Origin: Blastococcus sp. CPCC 205250
GTDB taxonomy: Bacteria; Actinomycetota; Actinomycetes; Mycobacteriales; Geodermatophilaceae
Assembly (NCBI RefSeq): GCF_019799925.1
Contig: NZ_JABGCG010000003.1
Span: forward strand, 124,001-188,000
Direction: 5' to 3'
DNA length: 64,000 nucleotides
This document shows positions 10,290-19,240 of the stretch, piece after piece; position 1 is the stretch's first letter; the number at the start of each line of letters is the position of its first letter. A model generated the notes under the pieces. The model saw only the letters and a program-made list of their open reading frames with translations. It was not told where the DNA came from and searched no databases. Position numbers and translations under genes: made by a program.

Positions 10290-11558
10290 TCACTCCCCCA
10301 CCGTCGCACGCTTCAGCGCGTCGAACAGATCGGCCACCGGGACGGCGGTCTGCTCCTGGGTGCGCAGGTCCTTGAGCTGCCCGACGCCCGCGGCCAGGTC
10401 GCGGTCGCCGATCACGACCGCGTGCGTGGCACCGGACCGGTCCGCGGCCTTCATCGCGCCCTTGAGCCCGCGGTCGCCGTAGACGGTGTCGGCGGAGACG
10501 CCCGCGGCCCGCAGCTGCCCGACCAGCCGGACGGCGAGCCGCTTGGCCTCGGCGCCCAGCGGGACGACGAAGGCCTGCACGCCGACCTCCGTGCCGATGT
10601 CGAGCCCCTCGGCCTGCACCGCGAGCAGCGTCCGGTCCACGCCGACCGCGTAGCCGATGCCGGAGACGTCGGGCCCGCCGAGCGCCGCGGACAGCCCGTC
10701 GTAGCGCCCGCCGCCGCCGATGGCCGACTGCGCGCCGAGGCCGGAGTGCACGAACTCGAACGTCGTCTTCGTGTAGTAGTCCAGCCCGCGCACCAGCCGG
10801 GGCGCCTCGGTCCAGGTCACGCCGAGGTCGGTGAGGTGCTGGCGGACGGCGTCGTAGTGGGCCTTGGTCGAGTCCGACAGGTGGTCGACCATCAGCGGCG
10901 CGTCGTCCAGCTGCGCCTGCACCTCGGTCCGCTTGTCGTCCAGCACCCGCAGCGGGTTGATCGCCGCGCGCCGGCGGGTCTCCTCGTCCAGCTCCAGTTT
11001 CTCCAGGAACGCGACGAGCAGCTCGCGGTACTGCGGGCGGCAGGTGGCGTCGCCCAGGCTGGTGAGCAGCAGCTCGAAGTCGGTGAGCCCGAGGTCGCGG
11101 AACCCCTGCACGCCCAGCGCCACCACCTCGGCGTCCAGCGCCGGGTCGTCGACGCCGAGGGCCTCCATGTCGACCTGGGTGAAGTGCCGGTAGCGGCCGG
11201 CCTGCGGGCGCTCGTAGCGGAACGCCGAGCCGACGGTCCACAGCTTCGACGGCAGCGCCCCGGTGTGCAGGCGGTGCTCGATGAAGGCGCGCATCAGGCC
11301 GGCGGTGAGCTCGGGGCGCAGCGTGAGGGAGCGGCCGCCGCGGTCGTCGAAGGTGTACATCTCCTTCGTCACGACGTCGGTGGACTCCCCCACCCCGCGG
11401 GAGAAGACGGCGGTCTCCTCGAACACCGGGGTCTCGACGTAGCCGTAGCCGGCCCGGCGCAGCGGCGCGGTGAGGGTGTCGCGGACGGCGAGGAAGCGCG
11501 CGGACTCCGGCGGCAGCGTGTCGAAGGTGCCCTTGGGCGCGGTCAGGTGGGTGCTCAC
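10290..11558 (-). CDS. hisS: Histidine--tRNA ligase
   Basis: 422 residues, class II synthetase. Motif 1 is around [22 protein letters not shown], motif 2 at [18 protein letters not shown], the HisA signature is at [15 protein letters not shown], and motif 3 lies near [17 protein letters not shown]-terminal anticodon-binding domain covers about residues 325-415. The GTG start at 11558 forms a GTGA overlap with the TGA of the metallo-hydrolase gene, so the two are probably coupled. Its own stop overlaps a possible GTG start of the next reductase gene. The MBL-hisS pair is a conserved actinobacterial arrangement downstream of rel. Confidence 0.96.
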   Translation of the reverse strand: MSTHLTAPKGTFDTLPPESARFLAVRDTLTAPLRRAGYGYVETPVFEETAVFSRGVGESTDVVTKEMYTFDDRGGRSLTLRPELTAGLMRAFIEHRLHTGALPSKLWTVGSAFRYERPQAGRYRHFTQVDMEALGVDDPALDAEVVALGVQGFRDLGLTDFELLLTSLGDATCRPQYRELLVAFLEKLELDEETRRRAAINPLRVLDDKRTEVQAQLDDAPLMVDHLSDSTKAHYDAVRQHLTDLGVTWTEAPRLVRGLDYYTKTTFEFVHSGLGAQSAIGGGGRYDGLSAALGGPDVSGIGYAVGVDRTLLAVQAEGLDIGTEVGVQAFVVPLGAEAKRLAVRLVGQLRAAGVSADTVYGDRGLKGAMKAADRSGATHAVVIGDRDLAAGVGQLKDLRTQEQTAVPVADLFDALKRATVGE

Positions 11559-12247
11559 AGCCCGCGGCCCCTCGGCGTCGGCAGCGACGACGCGGCCTCG
11601 GCCAGGTAGGGGTTCGTGGCGCGCTCGCGGCCGATGGTGGTGGCCGGGCCGTGGCCGGGCAGCACGACCGTCGCGTCGTCGAGCGGGAGGACGACGTCGC
11701 GCAGCGAGCCGAGCATCGACTGCCAGGAGCCGCCGGGCAGGTCCACCCGGCCGACCGACCCGGCGAACAGGACGTCGCCGGCGAGCAGGCCGGGCGCCTC
11801 CCCCAGGTCCAGGGAGAACATCACCGAGCCCTCGGTGTGGCCCGGGGCGTGCCGCACGGTCAGCGTGACCCCGGCGAGTTCGAGGACGGCGCCGTCGTCC
11901 AGCGTCCGGACCTCCGACGGGTCGGGCAGCCGGGCGCCGCGGATCAGCGGCGCCAGGGCCGGACCGTGCCAGGCGACCGGGTCGGAGAGCATGCCGGTGT
12001 CGGCCGGGTGGATGTAGGCGGGGATGTCGTAGCCCTCGCACACCGGGACGACGGAGAACGTGTGGTCGAGGTGGCCGTGGGTCAGCACGACCGCGACGGG
12101 CTTGAGGCCGTCCTCCGCGAGGAGCTGCGCGAGCGGGTCGACGGCGTCCATGCCGGGGTCGACGACCACGCACTCCTGGCCGCGTCCGGTGGCGACGGCG
12201 TAGCAGTTGGTGCCGAAGGCGCCGGCCGGGAAGGAGCGGATGAGCAC
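11555..12247 (-). CDS. MBL-fold metallo-hydrolase (glyoxalase II-like)
   Basis: 230 residues with the metal-binding THGHLDH motif at about residues 56-62, a further His in [11 protein letters not shown] and another near the C-terminus in [10 protein letters not shown]. These are the usual di-zinc ligands of the metallo-beta-lactamase fold, in the arrangement of hydroxyacylglutathione-hydrolase-like proteins. No signal peptide is present, so it is probably a cytosolic thiolester hydrolase. It matches the Rv2581c position next to hisS. The GTG start at 12247 is 179 bases from the divergent cyclophilin gene. Confidence 0.87.
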   Translation of the reverse strand: MLIRSFPAGAFGTNCYAVATGRGQECVVVDPGMDAVDPLAQLLAEDGLKPVAVVLTHGHLDHTFSVVPVCEGYDIPAYIHPADTGMLSDPVAWHGPALAPLIRGARLPDPSEVRTLDDGAVLELAGVTLTVRHAPGHTEGSVMFSLDLGEAPGLLAGDVLFAGSVGRVDLPGGSWQSMLGSLRDVVLPLDDATVVLPGHGPATTIGRERATNPYLAEAASSLPTPRGRGL

Positions 12248-12426
12248 CCGTGCAGGTTACGCGGGGCGACCTCGGGCTCTCGCCGCTTCCCCGACCCGCC
12301 CGGCCGGGACACCGGCATCCCCAGACTCGGCACCTAGACTCGCGCACCGACCAGCGGGGCCGCCGCCGGCGGGGCACCTCCCTCCTCCGGCCCCGCAGCA
12401 GCCGTCCGTCCGAGGAGACCTCCCCC

Positions 12427-13263
12427 GTGCCGAGCAACAAGCAGCGCCGGCAGGCCGCCCAGCGCCACCTGCAGCGGCAGCTCGAGCGCCGTGCCGAGCT
12501 GGCCCGCAAGCGCCGCCGCAACCTGCTCATCGTCGTGACCGTCGCCGCCGTCGTCCTCGTCGCGGGCGCGGTCCTCCTCGTCACCCAGCTCGGGGACGAC
12601 GACACGACCACGGCCGACGGCGGCTCCTCGCAGTCCCCGGCCGCGGCGGCCGAGTCCCCCGTCCCGCCGGTGGTGAACCCCGACGGCACCGTCACCTGCG
12701 ACTTCGCCCGCGACGGGTCCGACACCGACGTCGGGCTGCCGGCCGACGCGGCAGCCGCCCCCGCGCAGGGCACCACCACGCTCGCGGTCGCGACGAGCGC
12801 CGGCGACATGACCTTCACGCTGGACCGGACCAAGGCCCCGTGCGCGGCGTCGAGCTTCACGCACCTGGCGTCGGTGGGCTTCTTCGACGGCAGCCCCTGC
12901 CACCGCGAGGTCAACCAGCCGACCTTCGGCGTGCTGCAGTGCGGCGACCCGACCGGCACCGGCCAGGGCGGGCCCGGCTACCGCTTCTACGAGGAGGTCA
13001 CGCCGGAGACCACCTACCCGCGGGGCACGATCGCCATGGCCAACAGCGGGCAGCCGGGCTCGACGGGCAGCCAGTTCTTCCTCTGCTTCGTCGACACCCA
13101 GCTCCCGCCGGACTACACGCCCGTGGGCACGGTCGACGAGGCCGGCCTGGCGGTGCTCGACCAGATCGCGGCCGCCGGCAACGACGGCTCGTTCGAGCCC
13201 GCCCCCGGCGGCGGTGCCCCGAACACGCCGGTGACCCTCACCTCGGTCACGGTGGTGCAGTGA
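12427..13263 (+). CDS. Membrane-anchored cyclophilin-type peptidyl-prolyl isomerase
   Basis: 278 residues from the GTG at 12427, preceded by GAGGAG. A short, very basic cytoplasmic segment (about residues 1-27, Arg/Gln/Lys-rich) leads into one membrane helix (about 28-48). A Ser/Thr/Ala linker follows, and then a cyclophilin domain (about 105-275) on the outer face of the membrane. Cyclophilin features are [29 protein letters not shown] and [11 protein letters not shown]. Several cysteines ([33 protein letters not shown]) are unusual for a cytosolic cyclophilin and fit an exported, disulfide-bonded one. Its stop overlaps the next start (GTGA), and the next gene is a paralogue. Confidence 0.88.
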   Translation: MPSNKQRRQAAQRHLQRQLERRAELARKRRRNLLIVVTVAAVVLVAGAVLLVTQLGDDDTTTADGGSSQSPAAAAESPVPPVVNPDGTVTCDFARDGSDTDVGLPADAAAAPAQGTTTLAVATSAGDMTFTLDRTKAPCAASSFTHLASVGFFDGSPCHREVNQPTFGVLQCGDPTGTGQGGPGYRFYEEVTPETTYPRGTIAMANSGQPGSTGSQFFLCFVDTQLPPDYTPVGTVDEAGLAVLDQIAAAGNDGSFEPAPGGGAPNTPVTLTSVTVVQ

Positions 13264-14006
13264 CCCGGCGCGCCACGGGCGCCCTCGTCCTCGGGCTGCT
13301 GGCCCTGGGCGGCTGCACGACCGAGCTGGCGGGCTCGGCCTCCCCCGGCCCGCTGGTCGGCGGCGCCACGCCGTCGTCGGGTGCCACGCCGTCGTCCGGT
13401 GCCACGCCGTCCTCCGGCGGCGGGGACCAGACCACGGTGTCCTGCGAGTGGGTGCCCGACGGCTCCGGCACCGACGTCGGCACCCCGCCGGACGAGGTGC
13501 CGGCGCAGGGCACGTCGACGCTGGTCATGAGCCTGGCCGGCCTGGGCGGGATGACCATCACCCTGGACTCGGCGAGCGCGCCGTGCGCCGCGGCCAGCAT
13601 GGCCCACCTCGCGCAGGCGGGGTTCTTCGACGGCAGCCCCTGCCACCGGCTGGTCGACCAGCCCACGTTCGGCGTCCTGCAGTGCGGGGACCCCACCGGC
13701 TCGGGCACCGGCGGGCCGGGGTACCGGTTCGACCAGGAGGTCACGGCCGACACCGCCTACCCCGCGGGCACCGTGGCGATGGCCAACAGCGGCCAGGCGG
13801 CCTCGACCGGCAGCCAGTTCTTCGTCTGCTTCGTCGACACCCAGCTGTCCCCCGACTACTCCGTCGTCGGCACGCTGGACGACGAGGGCCTGGCGGTCGT
13901 CCAGGAGATCGCCGCGGCCGGGCACGACGGCGCGTTCGAGCCGAGCCCCGGCGGCGGCGCTCCCAACGAGGCCGTGCTCGTCGAGTCGGCCGAGGTCACC
14001 GGGTGA
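13260..14006 (+). CDS. Cyclophilin-type peptidyl-prolyl isomerase lipoprotein
   Basis: 248 residues starting at the GTG of a GTGA overlap with the preceding gene. A lipoprotein signal peptide ends in LLALGGC, so Cys17 should be lipidated. A Ser/Pro/Gly linker with three ATPSSG repeats follows, then a cyclophilin domain closely matching the upstream paralogue ([32 protein letters not shown] in variant form). The same five cysteines are kept. This points to a tandem duplication in which one copy became a lipoprotein and the other stayed membrane-anchored. The role is probably assistance in folding of exported proteins (inference). Confidence 0.88.
   Translation: MTRRATGALVLGLLALGGCTTELAGSASPGPLVGGATPSSGATPSSGATPSSGGGDQTTVSCEWVPDGSGTDVGTPPDEVPAQGTSTLVMSLAGLGGMTITLDSASAPCAAASMAHLAQAGFFDGSPCHRLVDQPTFGVLQCGDPTGSGTGGPGYRFDQEVTADTAYPAGTVAMANSGQAASTGSQFFVCFVDTQLSPDYSVVGTLDDEGLAVVQEIAAAGHDGAFEPSPGGGAPNEAVLVESAEVTG
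13365..13418 (+). repeat. 3 x 18 bp in-frame tandem repeat (ATPSSG)
   Basis: Three consecutive 18-base units starting gccacgccgtc, differing only at third codon positions, encode ATPSSG three times in the linker of the cyclophilin lipoprotein. Copy-number change would lengthen or shorten the linker without breaking the frame. Confidence 0.9.
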
Positions 14007-14584
14007 CCACCCGTCCGCGGACCGCCCGGCGGGCGGGGGTCGCGCTGGTCGCCTGCGCCTCCCTCGCCGGGTGCACCAGCACCGTGGCCGGCAGCGCCAC
14101 GCCCGCCCCCGAGCCGGTGACGCTGGAGGCCACCGAGGTCGCCTCCTACGCGGCCGGCCAGTCGCACGTCGCCACCTCGGTCGACTACGCCGAGCAGCCG
14201 CCGGTCGGCGGTCCGCACGACCCCTCGTGGGCCGACTGCACCGGCAGCGTCTACGACGTGCCGATCCGCCCGGAGAACGCCGTCCACTCCCTCGAGCACG
14301 GTGCGGTCTGGGTCACCTACGACCCGGAGCTGGTCTCCCCCGACGACGTCGCGGCGCTGGCGGACCTCGTCGCGGGGGGCTCCTACCGGATGCTCTCCCC
14401 CTACCCGGGGCTCGGCGTGCCGGTGTCGGCGCAGGCCTGGAACCACGCGATCCGCCTCGACGACGCCGAGGACCCGCGGCTGGCCGGCTTCCTCGAGCTG
14501 CTCGGCGCGAACCCCGACACGACGCCCGAACCCGGCGCCACCTGCGAGAACCCGGCCTTCCTGGCCGATCCCGAGACCGCCTAG
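14003..14584 (+). CDS. DUF3105 lipoprotein
   Basis: 193 residues starting at the GTG of a GTGA overlap with the cyclophilin lipoprotein. The signal peptide ends in CASLAGC, giving a lipobox cysteine near residue 20. The mature part has the DUF3105 signature: [15 protein letters not shown], then [17 protein letters not shown], and finally [16 protein letters not shown]. The His-rich segments suggest a metal or small-molecule site, but the family function is unknown. It completes a three-gene set of exported proteins. The final TAG overlaps the convergent rel stop in a shared CTAG at 14581-14584. Confidence 0.87.
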   Translation: MTTRPRTARRAGVALVACASLAGCTSTVAGSATPAPEPVTLEATEVASYAAGQSHVATSVDYAEQPPVGGPHDPSWADCTGSVYDVPIRPENAVHSLEHGAVWVTYDPELVSPDDVAALADLVAGGSYRMLSPYPGLGVPVSAQAWNHAIRLDDAEDPRLAGFLELLGANPDTTPEPGATCENPAFLADPETA

Positions 14585-17043
14585 GCGGTCACGCGCTCCA
14601 CGTCGAAGACGCCGTCGACGTTGCGCACCGTCTGCAGCACCGCGCCCAGGTGCGCGGGGTCGGCGAGCTCGAAGGTGAACCGGCTGATCGCCACCCGGTC
14701 GCGGCTGGTCTGCACCGAGGCCGACAGGATGTTGACCCGCTCGTCGGCCAGTGCCTTGGTGACGTCGGAGAGCAGCCGGTGCCGGTCCAGCGCCTCCACC
14801 TGGATGGCGACGAGGAAGACCGAGCCGGGCTGGCTGGCCCACTCCACCTCGACCAGGCGCTCGGGCTTGCTCTGCAGGTCGGCGGCGTTGGTGCAGTCGG
14901 TGCGGTGCACGCTGACGCCGCCGCCGCGGGTGACGAAGCCCAGCACGTCGTCCCCCGGCACGGGCGTGCAGCACTTGGCGAGCTTGGCCCAGACGTCGCT
15001 CATGCCGTGGACGACGATCCCGGGGTCCCCGCCGGCGGCGCGCCGCGGCCGCGGGCGGCTGGTCGGGATGGCGGTCTCGGCGATGTCCTCGACCGCGCCC
15101 TCGCTGCCGCCCAGCGCCGCGATGAGCTTCTCCACGACCGAGGCCGCCGACAGCTGGTTCTCCCCCACCGCGGCGTACAGCGCGGTCACGTCGGCGTGGC
15201 GCAGGTCCTTGGCCAGGGTGGACAGCGCGTCGCCGCCCATCAGCCGCTGCAGCGGCAGCCCCGCCTTGCGCATCGCCCGGGTGAGCGCCTCCTTGCCCGC
15301 CTCGACGGCGTCCTCGCGGCGCTCCTTGGTGAACCACTGCCGGATCTTGGTCCGCGCGCGGGAGGAGCCGACGAACGACAGCCAGTCCTTGGACGGGCCG
15401 GCGGTGGGCGACTTGGACGTGAAGATCTCCACGACGTCGCCGTTGGTGAGCTTGCTGTCCAGCGACACCAGCGCGCCGTTGACGCGGGCGCCGATGCACC
15501 GGTGGCCCACCTCGGTGTGCACGGCGTAGGCGAAGTCGACCGGGGTGGACTCGCCGGGCAGGCTGACCACGTCGCCCTTGGGCGTGAAGACGAAGACCTC
15601 CTGCGGACCGAGGTCGTAGCGCAGGGTCTCGAGGAACTCGCCGGGCTCCTGCGTCTCGCGCTGCCAGTCCAGCAGCTGGCGCAGCCACAGCATGTCGTCG
15701 GGCGAGCCGGCCTTGGGCGTGGCCCCGAACTCGCCGGCGCTGGGCCGGCCGCCGGCGCGCGCCTTCTCCTTGTACTTCCAGTGCGCCGCGATGCCGTACT
15801 CGGCCGTGCGGTGCATGTCGTGGGTGCGGATCTGCAGCTCGACCGGCTTGCCCTGAGGGCCGATCACCGTCGTGTGCAGCGACTGGTACATGTTGAACTT
15901 CGGCATCGCGACGAAGTCCTTGAAGCGGCCGGGGACCGGCTGCCAGTGCGCGTGCATGATGCCCAGCGCCGCGTAGCAGTCGCGTACCGAGTCGACCAGG
16001 ATCCGGATGCCGACGAGGTCCCAGATGTCGGTGAAGTCCCGGCCGCGGACGATCATCTTCTGGTAGATCGAGTAGTAGTGCTTGGGCCGGCCGGTGACCA
16101 CGGCCTCGATGCCGGCGGCCTTGAGCTGGTCGGTGACCGAGGCGGTGACCTCGGCGAGGTAGGTGTCCCGCGAGGGCGCCCGCTCGGCGACCAGCCGCAC
16201 GATCTCGTCGTAGCGCTTGGGGTACAGCGTCGCGAACGCGAGGTCCTCGAGCTCCCACTTGATGGTGTTCATGCCCAGCCGGTGCGCCAGCGGGGCGAGG
16301 ATCTCCAGCGTCTCGCGCGCCTTCTTCTCCTGCTTCTCCGGCGGGAGGAAGCGCAGCGTGCGCATGTTGTGCAGCCGGTCGGCGAGCTTGATGACCAGCA
16401 CCCGCGGGTCGCGGGACATCGCCACGATCATCTTGCGGATGGTCTCGGCCTGGGCGGCGTCGCCGAGCTTGACCCGGTCGATCTTCGTGACGCCGTCGAC
16501 CAGGTGGGCGACCTCGGGGCCGAAGTCCGCGGTGATCAAGTCCAGCGTGACGCCGGTGTCCTCGACCGTGTCGTGCAGCAGCGCGGCGATCAGCGTGGTG
16601 GTGTCCATGCCGAGCCCGGCGAGGATCGTGGACACCGCCAGCGGGTGGGTGATGTAGGGGTCGCCGCTCTTGCGCTTCTGCGTGGCGTGCGCGGCCTCGG
16701 CCACGTCGTAGGCCCGCTGCAGGACGGCGAGGTCGGCCTTCGGGTGGCTCTGCCGGTGCAGCGCGGCCAGCGGCTCCAGCACGGGCCGGACGACGGTGCT
16801 GCGCTGCCCGGCGACGATGCGGCGGGCCAGCCGGTCCCGGACTCGGCGCCGCGGTGTGCCCGGGTCGTTCTCGGCCGGCGGCTCGGAGCCCACGTCGTCC
16901 GGCCGGCGCACCGCGGGCCGCGGGGGCAGCGGGGCCCGCTCCGCGCCGGTCGTGCCGGCGGGCAGGGCGGCCGGCTCGGCTGCGGGCGGGGCTCCTGCCG
17001 GACGTCCGCCAGCCACGTTGGTGGCTGCTGCGTCCGGGGCCAC
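14581..17043 (-). CDS. rel: Bifunctional (p)ppGpp synthetase/hydrolase (Rel)
   Basis: 820 residues. After a 65-residue Ala/Pro-rich N-terminal extension comes the hydrolase HD domain (HDTVEDT at 157-163). The synthetase domain follows ([13 protein letters not shown] and [11 protein letters not shown] with LQIRTHDMH), then TGS ([14 protein letters not shown]), a zinc-finger-like region ([21 protein letters not shown]) and a C-terminal ACT domain. An intact HD motif plus synthetase motifs mark the long bifunctional Rel that makes and degrades the stringent-response alarmone. The GTG start at 17043 has GGAG upstream. It lies 116 bases downstream of apt, in the conserved secDF-apt-rel order. Confidence 0.96.
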   Translation of the reverse strand: MAPDAAATNVAGGRPAGAPPAAEPAALPAGTTGAERAPLPPRPAVRRPDDVGSEPPAENDPGTPRRRVRDRLARRIVAGQRSTVVRPVLEPLAALHRQSHPKADLAVLQRAYDVAEAAHATQKRKSGDPYITHPLAVSTILAGLGMDTTTLIAALLHDTVEDTGVTLDLITADFGPEVAHLVDGVTKIDRVKLGDAAQAETIRKMIVAMSRDPRVLVIKLADRLHNMRTLRFLPPEKQEKKARETLEILAPLAHRLGMNTIKWELEDLAFATLYPKRYDEIVRLVAERAPSRDTYLAEVTASVTDQLKAAGIEAVVTGRPKHYYSIYQKMIVRGRDFTDIWDLVGIRILVDSVRDCYAALGIMHAHWQPVPGRFKDFVAMPKFNMYQSLHTTVIGPQGKPVELQIRTHDMHRTAEYGIAAHWKYKEKARAGGRPSAGEFGATPKAGSPDDMLWLRQLLDWQRETQEPGEFLETLRYDLGPQEVFVFTPKGDVVSLPGESTPVDFAYAVHTEVGHRCIGARVNGALVSLDSKLTNGDVVEIFTSKSPTAGPSKDWLSFVGSSRARTKIRQWFTKERREDAVEAGKEALTRAMRKAGLPLQRLMGGDALSTLAKDLRHADVTALYAAVGENQLSAASVVEKLIAALGGSEGAVEDIAETAIPTSRPRPRRAAGGDPGIVVHGMSDVWAKLAKCCTPVPGDDVLGFVTRGGGVSVHRTDCTNAADLQSKPERLVEVEWASQPGSVFLVAIQVEALDRHRLLSDVTKALADERVNILSASVQTSRDRVAISRFTFELADPAHLGAVLQTVRNVDGVFDVERVTA

Positions 17044-17159
17044 GGCGACTCCTGCGGGCTCGAGGAGGGAGGGGCACCTCCCATGCTAGCCGGGTGGGCG
17101 CCCCGCGCCGCGCGTCCGGGCGGTGTCCTGCCCCTCAGGTGGTGGCCGCCGGCCGGCGC

Positions 17160-17759
17160 TCAGGCGGTCCAGAGGGCGTGCACCGTGTGCGGGGCCAGCA
17201 CCTGGCGACCGCCCAGGTCGGCGAGCTCCACGACCACCGACACCGCGGTCACCACGCCGCCGAGCTGCTCGACCAGGCCGATCGCCGCCCCCAGCGTGCC
17301 GCCGGTGGCGAGGACGTCGTCCACCACGAGGACCCGCTGCCCCGGCCGGATCGAGTCGGTGTGCAGCTCCAGGCTCGCGGACCCGTACTCCAGGTCGTAG
17401 TCCGCCGAGACGCGCTCGCGGGGCAGCTTCCCGGCCTTGCGCACCGGCACCACCCCGACGCCGGCCGCCAGGGCCACGGCCGCGGCGAGCAGGAACCCGC
17501 GGGCCTCCACGCCGGCCACCACGTCGAACCCCGGGTGGCCCCCGTCGCCGGCCGCGGCGAGCGCGGCCGCCCGGGGATCGACCGACGCCGCCTCGGCCAG
17601 CCCCTCGACGACCCGCCGGAACGCCGGGCCGTCGGCGAACACCGGGGTGAGGTCGCGGAACACGATCCCCGGCGACGGGAAGTCCGGGACGTCGACGGTG
17701 AACGAGGCGACGAGCTCGTCGACGGGCAGCTCCGCGCCGCCGGGGGCCGGGGTGGTCAC
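17160..17759 (-). CDS. apt: Adenine phosphoribosyltransferase
   Basis: 199 residues. The PRPP-binding motif VLVVDDVLATGGT is at about residues 143-155, and the adenine-specific N-terminal PDFPSPGIVFRDLTP and GVEARGFLLAAAVA segments are present. The enzyme salvages adenine to AMP in the cytosol. The GTG start overlaps the secF stop (GTGA at 17756-17759). Compared with short bacterial Apt proteins there is a small Ala/Gly-rich insertion after FADGPAF (AAALAAAGDGGH). Confidence 0.95.
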   Translation of the reverse strand: MTTPAPGGAELPVDELVASFTVDVPDFPSPGIVFRDLTPVFADGPAFRRVVEGLAEAASVDPRAAALAAAGDGGHPGFDVVAGVEARGFLLAAAVALAAGVGVVPVRKAGKLPRERVSADYDLEYGSASLELHTDSIRPGQRVLVVDDVLATGGTLGAAIGLVEQLGGVVTAVSVVVELADLGGRQVLAPHTVHALWTA

Positions 17760-19240
17760 CGGCGCTTCTTGCTGGCGGTGCTCCCGCCGCCGCCCGTCCG
17801 GCGGGCGGCCGGCCGCTGCGGCCGGGCACCCGGCCGCGGCGCCGCGGTGCCACCGGACCGCGGCTCGGCGGGCCGGACGGAGGCCGGCGACTCGACGACG
17901 ACGTCGGCCTGCGCCGGCCCCAGGTCCTCCTCGCGCTCGGCCAGCCCGACCGCCGCCGGGCGCCGGGCGGCGGGCGACCGCCGGGCGCTGGCCACCGGAC
18001 CGCGGCCGGGGCCGGTGCCGCGGGCGGCGGCCTCACGGGCGTCCGACGACCGGCGGGCGAGCACGCGCTTGCGCAGCGCGACGACCTCGGGCTCGCGCTC
18101 CTTGAGGTCGGCGACGATCGGCGTGGCCAGGAAGATCGACGAGTAGGCGCCCGCCGCGAGGCCGACGAACAGCACCAGCGCGAGGTCCTTGAGGGTGCCG
18201 ACGCCGAGCAGCCCGGCCCCGACGAACAGCAGGCCGGCCACCGGCAGCAGCGCGATCACCGACGTGTTGATCGACCGCATCAGCGTCTGGTTGACCGCGA
18301 GGTTGGCCGCCTCGCCCCACGTCATCCGGGCGCTCTGGGAGAGCCCGCGGGTGTTCTCGTCGACCTTGTCGAAGACGACGACCGTGTCGTACAGGGAGAA
18401 CCCGAGGATGGTGAGGAACCCGACGACCGTCGACGGCGTGACCTCGAAGCCGATCAGCGCGTAGACGCCCGCGGTGACCAGGATGTCGTGCAGCAGCGCG
18501 GCGATCGCGCCGACGGCCATCTTCGGCTGGAAGCGCAGCGCGAGGAACGCGATGACCGCCACCAGGAAGACCGCGAGGGCGATCAGCGCCTGCCGGGTGA
18601 TGTCGGACCCCCACTCGGCGCTGACCGACTCGGGGCTGACCTGCTGCTCCTCGATGCCGGCGGCGTCGGCGACGGCGGCGACGACCGCCCGCTCGCCGTC
18701 GTTGTCCAGGCTCCCGGTGCGCAGCAGGATCGAGTTGCCCCCGACGACCTGCGCGCTGGCCACCTCGGCGCCGGCGTCCTCGGCGGCGCCGCGGACGTCC
18801 TCGAGCTGCTCGGTCGAGCCCGGCAGCCGGAAGCTGTTGCCGCCGGCGAAGTCGATGCCGAGGTTGAAGCCGCGGAACACCATCGCGGCGATGCAGACCA
18901 GCACCACCACGGCGGTGACCTTGTAGATCAGCCGGCTGCGTCCGACGACGTCGAGCCCGGCCTCGCCGTTGTAGAGCCGGTGGGCCAGCGAGGCCCGGCG
19001 GGCGGGGCGGCGCGCCTGCGCGGCGTCGTCCTCCCCCTCGCGCGGGAGCCCCGCGTCGGCCAGCGCGTCGTCGTCGGCCGCGGCCGCGGCGTCGTCGGCG
19101 GCGTCCGAGGCGTCACGCTGCTCGTCGGCGTCGGTGCCGACCGGGATCTCCTCGTCGGACGGCGCGGGGTCGGCCGGCGCGGGGTCGGCCGGCGTGGGGT
19201 CGGCCGGCGTCGGGTCGACGGGGTCGTCCTGGCGGCTCAT
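17756..19240 (-). CDS. secF: Protein translocase subunit SecF
   Basis: 494 residues, longer than the usual 300-350 because of extensions at both ends. The N-terminal about 90 residues are acidic and repetitive (DPTPADPTPADPAPADPAP). The SecF core has a first membrane helix near 108-125, the LGIDFAGGNSF motif, a periplasmic domain, then the helices VGFLTILGFSLYDTVVVFDKV and the DENTRG loop. The C-terminal about 110 residues are basic and Pro/Arg-rich. SecF works with SecD to drive late steps of Sec export. The ATG start overlaps the secD stop (ATGA at 19237-19240). Confidence 0.95.
   Translation of the reverse strand: MSRQDDPVDPTPADPTPADPAPADPAPSDEEIPVGTDADEQRDASDAADDAAAAADDDALADAGLPREGEDDAAQARRPARRASLAHRLYNGEAGLDVVGRSRLIYKVTAVVVLVCIAAMVFRGFNLGIDFAGGNSFRLPGSTEQLEDVRGAAEDAGAEVASAQVVGGNSILLRTGSLDNDGERAVVAAVADAAGIEEQQVSPESVSAEWGSDITRQALIALAVFLVAVIAFLALRFQPKMAVGAIAALLHDILVTAGVYALIGFEVTPSTVVGFLTILGFSLYDTVVVFDKVDENTRGLSQSARMTWGEAANLAVNQTLMRSINTSVIALLPVAGLLFVGAGLLGVGTLKDLALVLFVGLAAGAYSSIFLATPIVADLKEREPEVVALRKRVLARRSSDAREAAARGTGPGRGPVASARRSPAARRPAAVGLAEREEDLGPAQADVVVESPASVRPAEPRSGGTAAPRPGARPQRPAARRTGGGGSTASKKRR
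19161..19220 (-). repeat. 4 x 15 bp in-frame tandem repeat in secF
   Basis: Four 15-base units (ggcgcggggtcggcc on the plus strand, with drift in the third and fourth copies) encode the repeated Asp-Pro-Ala/Thr-Pro-Ala motif near the SecF N-terminus. The first two copies are identical. Confidence 0.88.
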
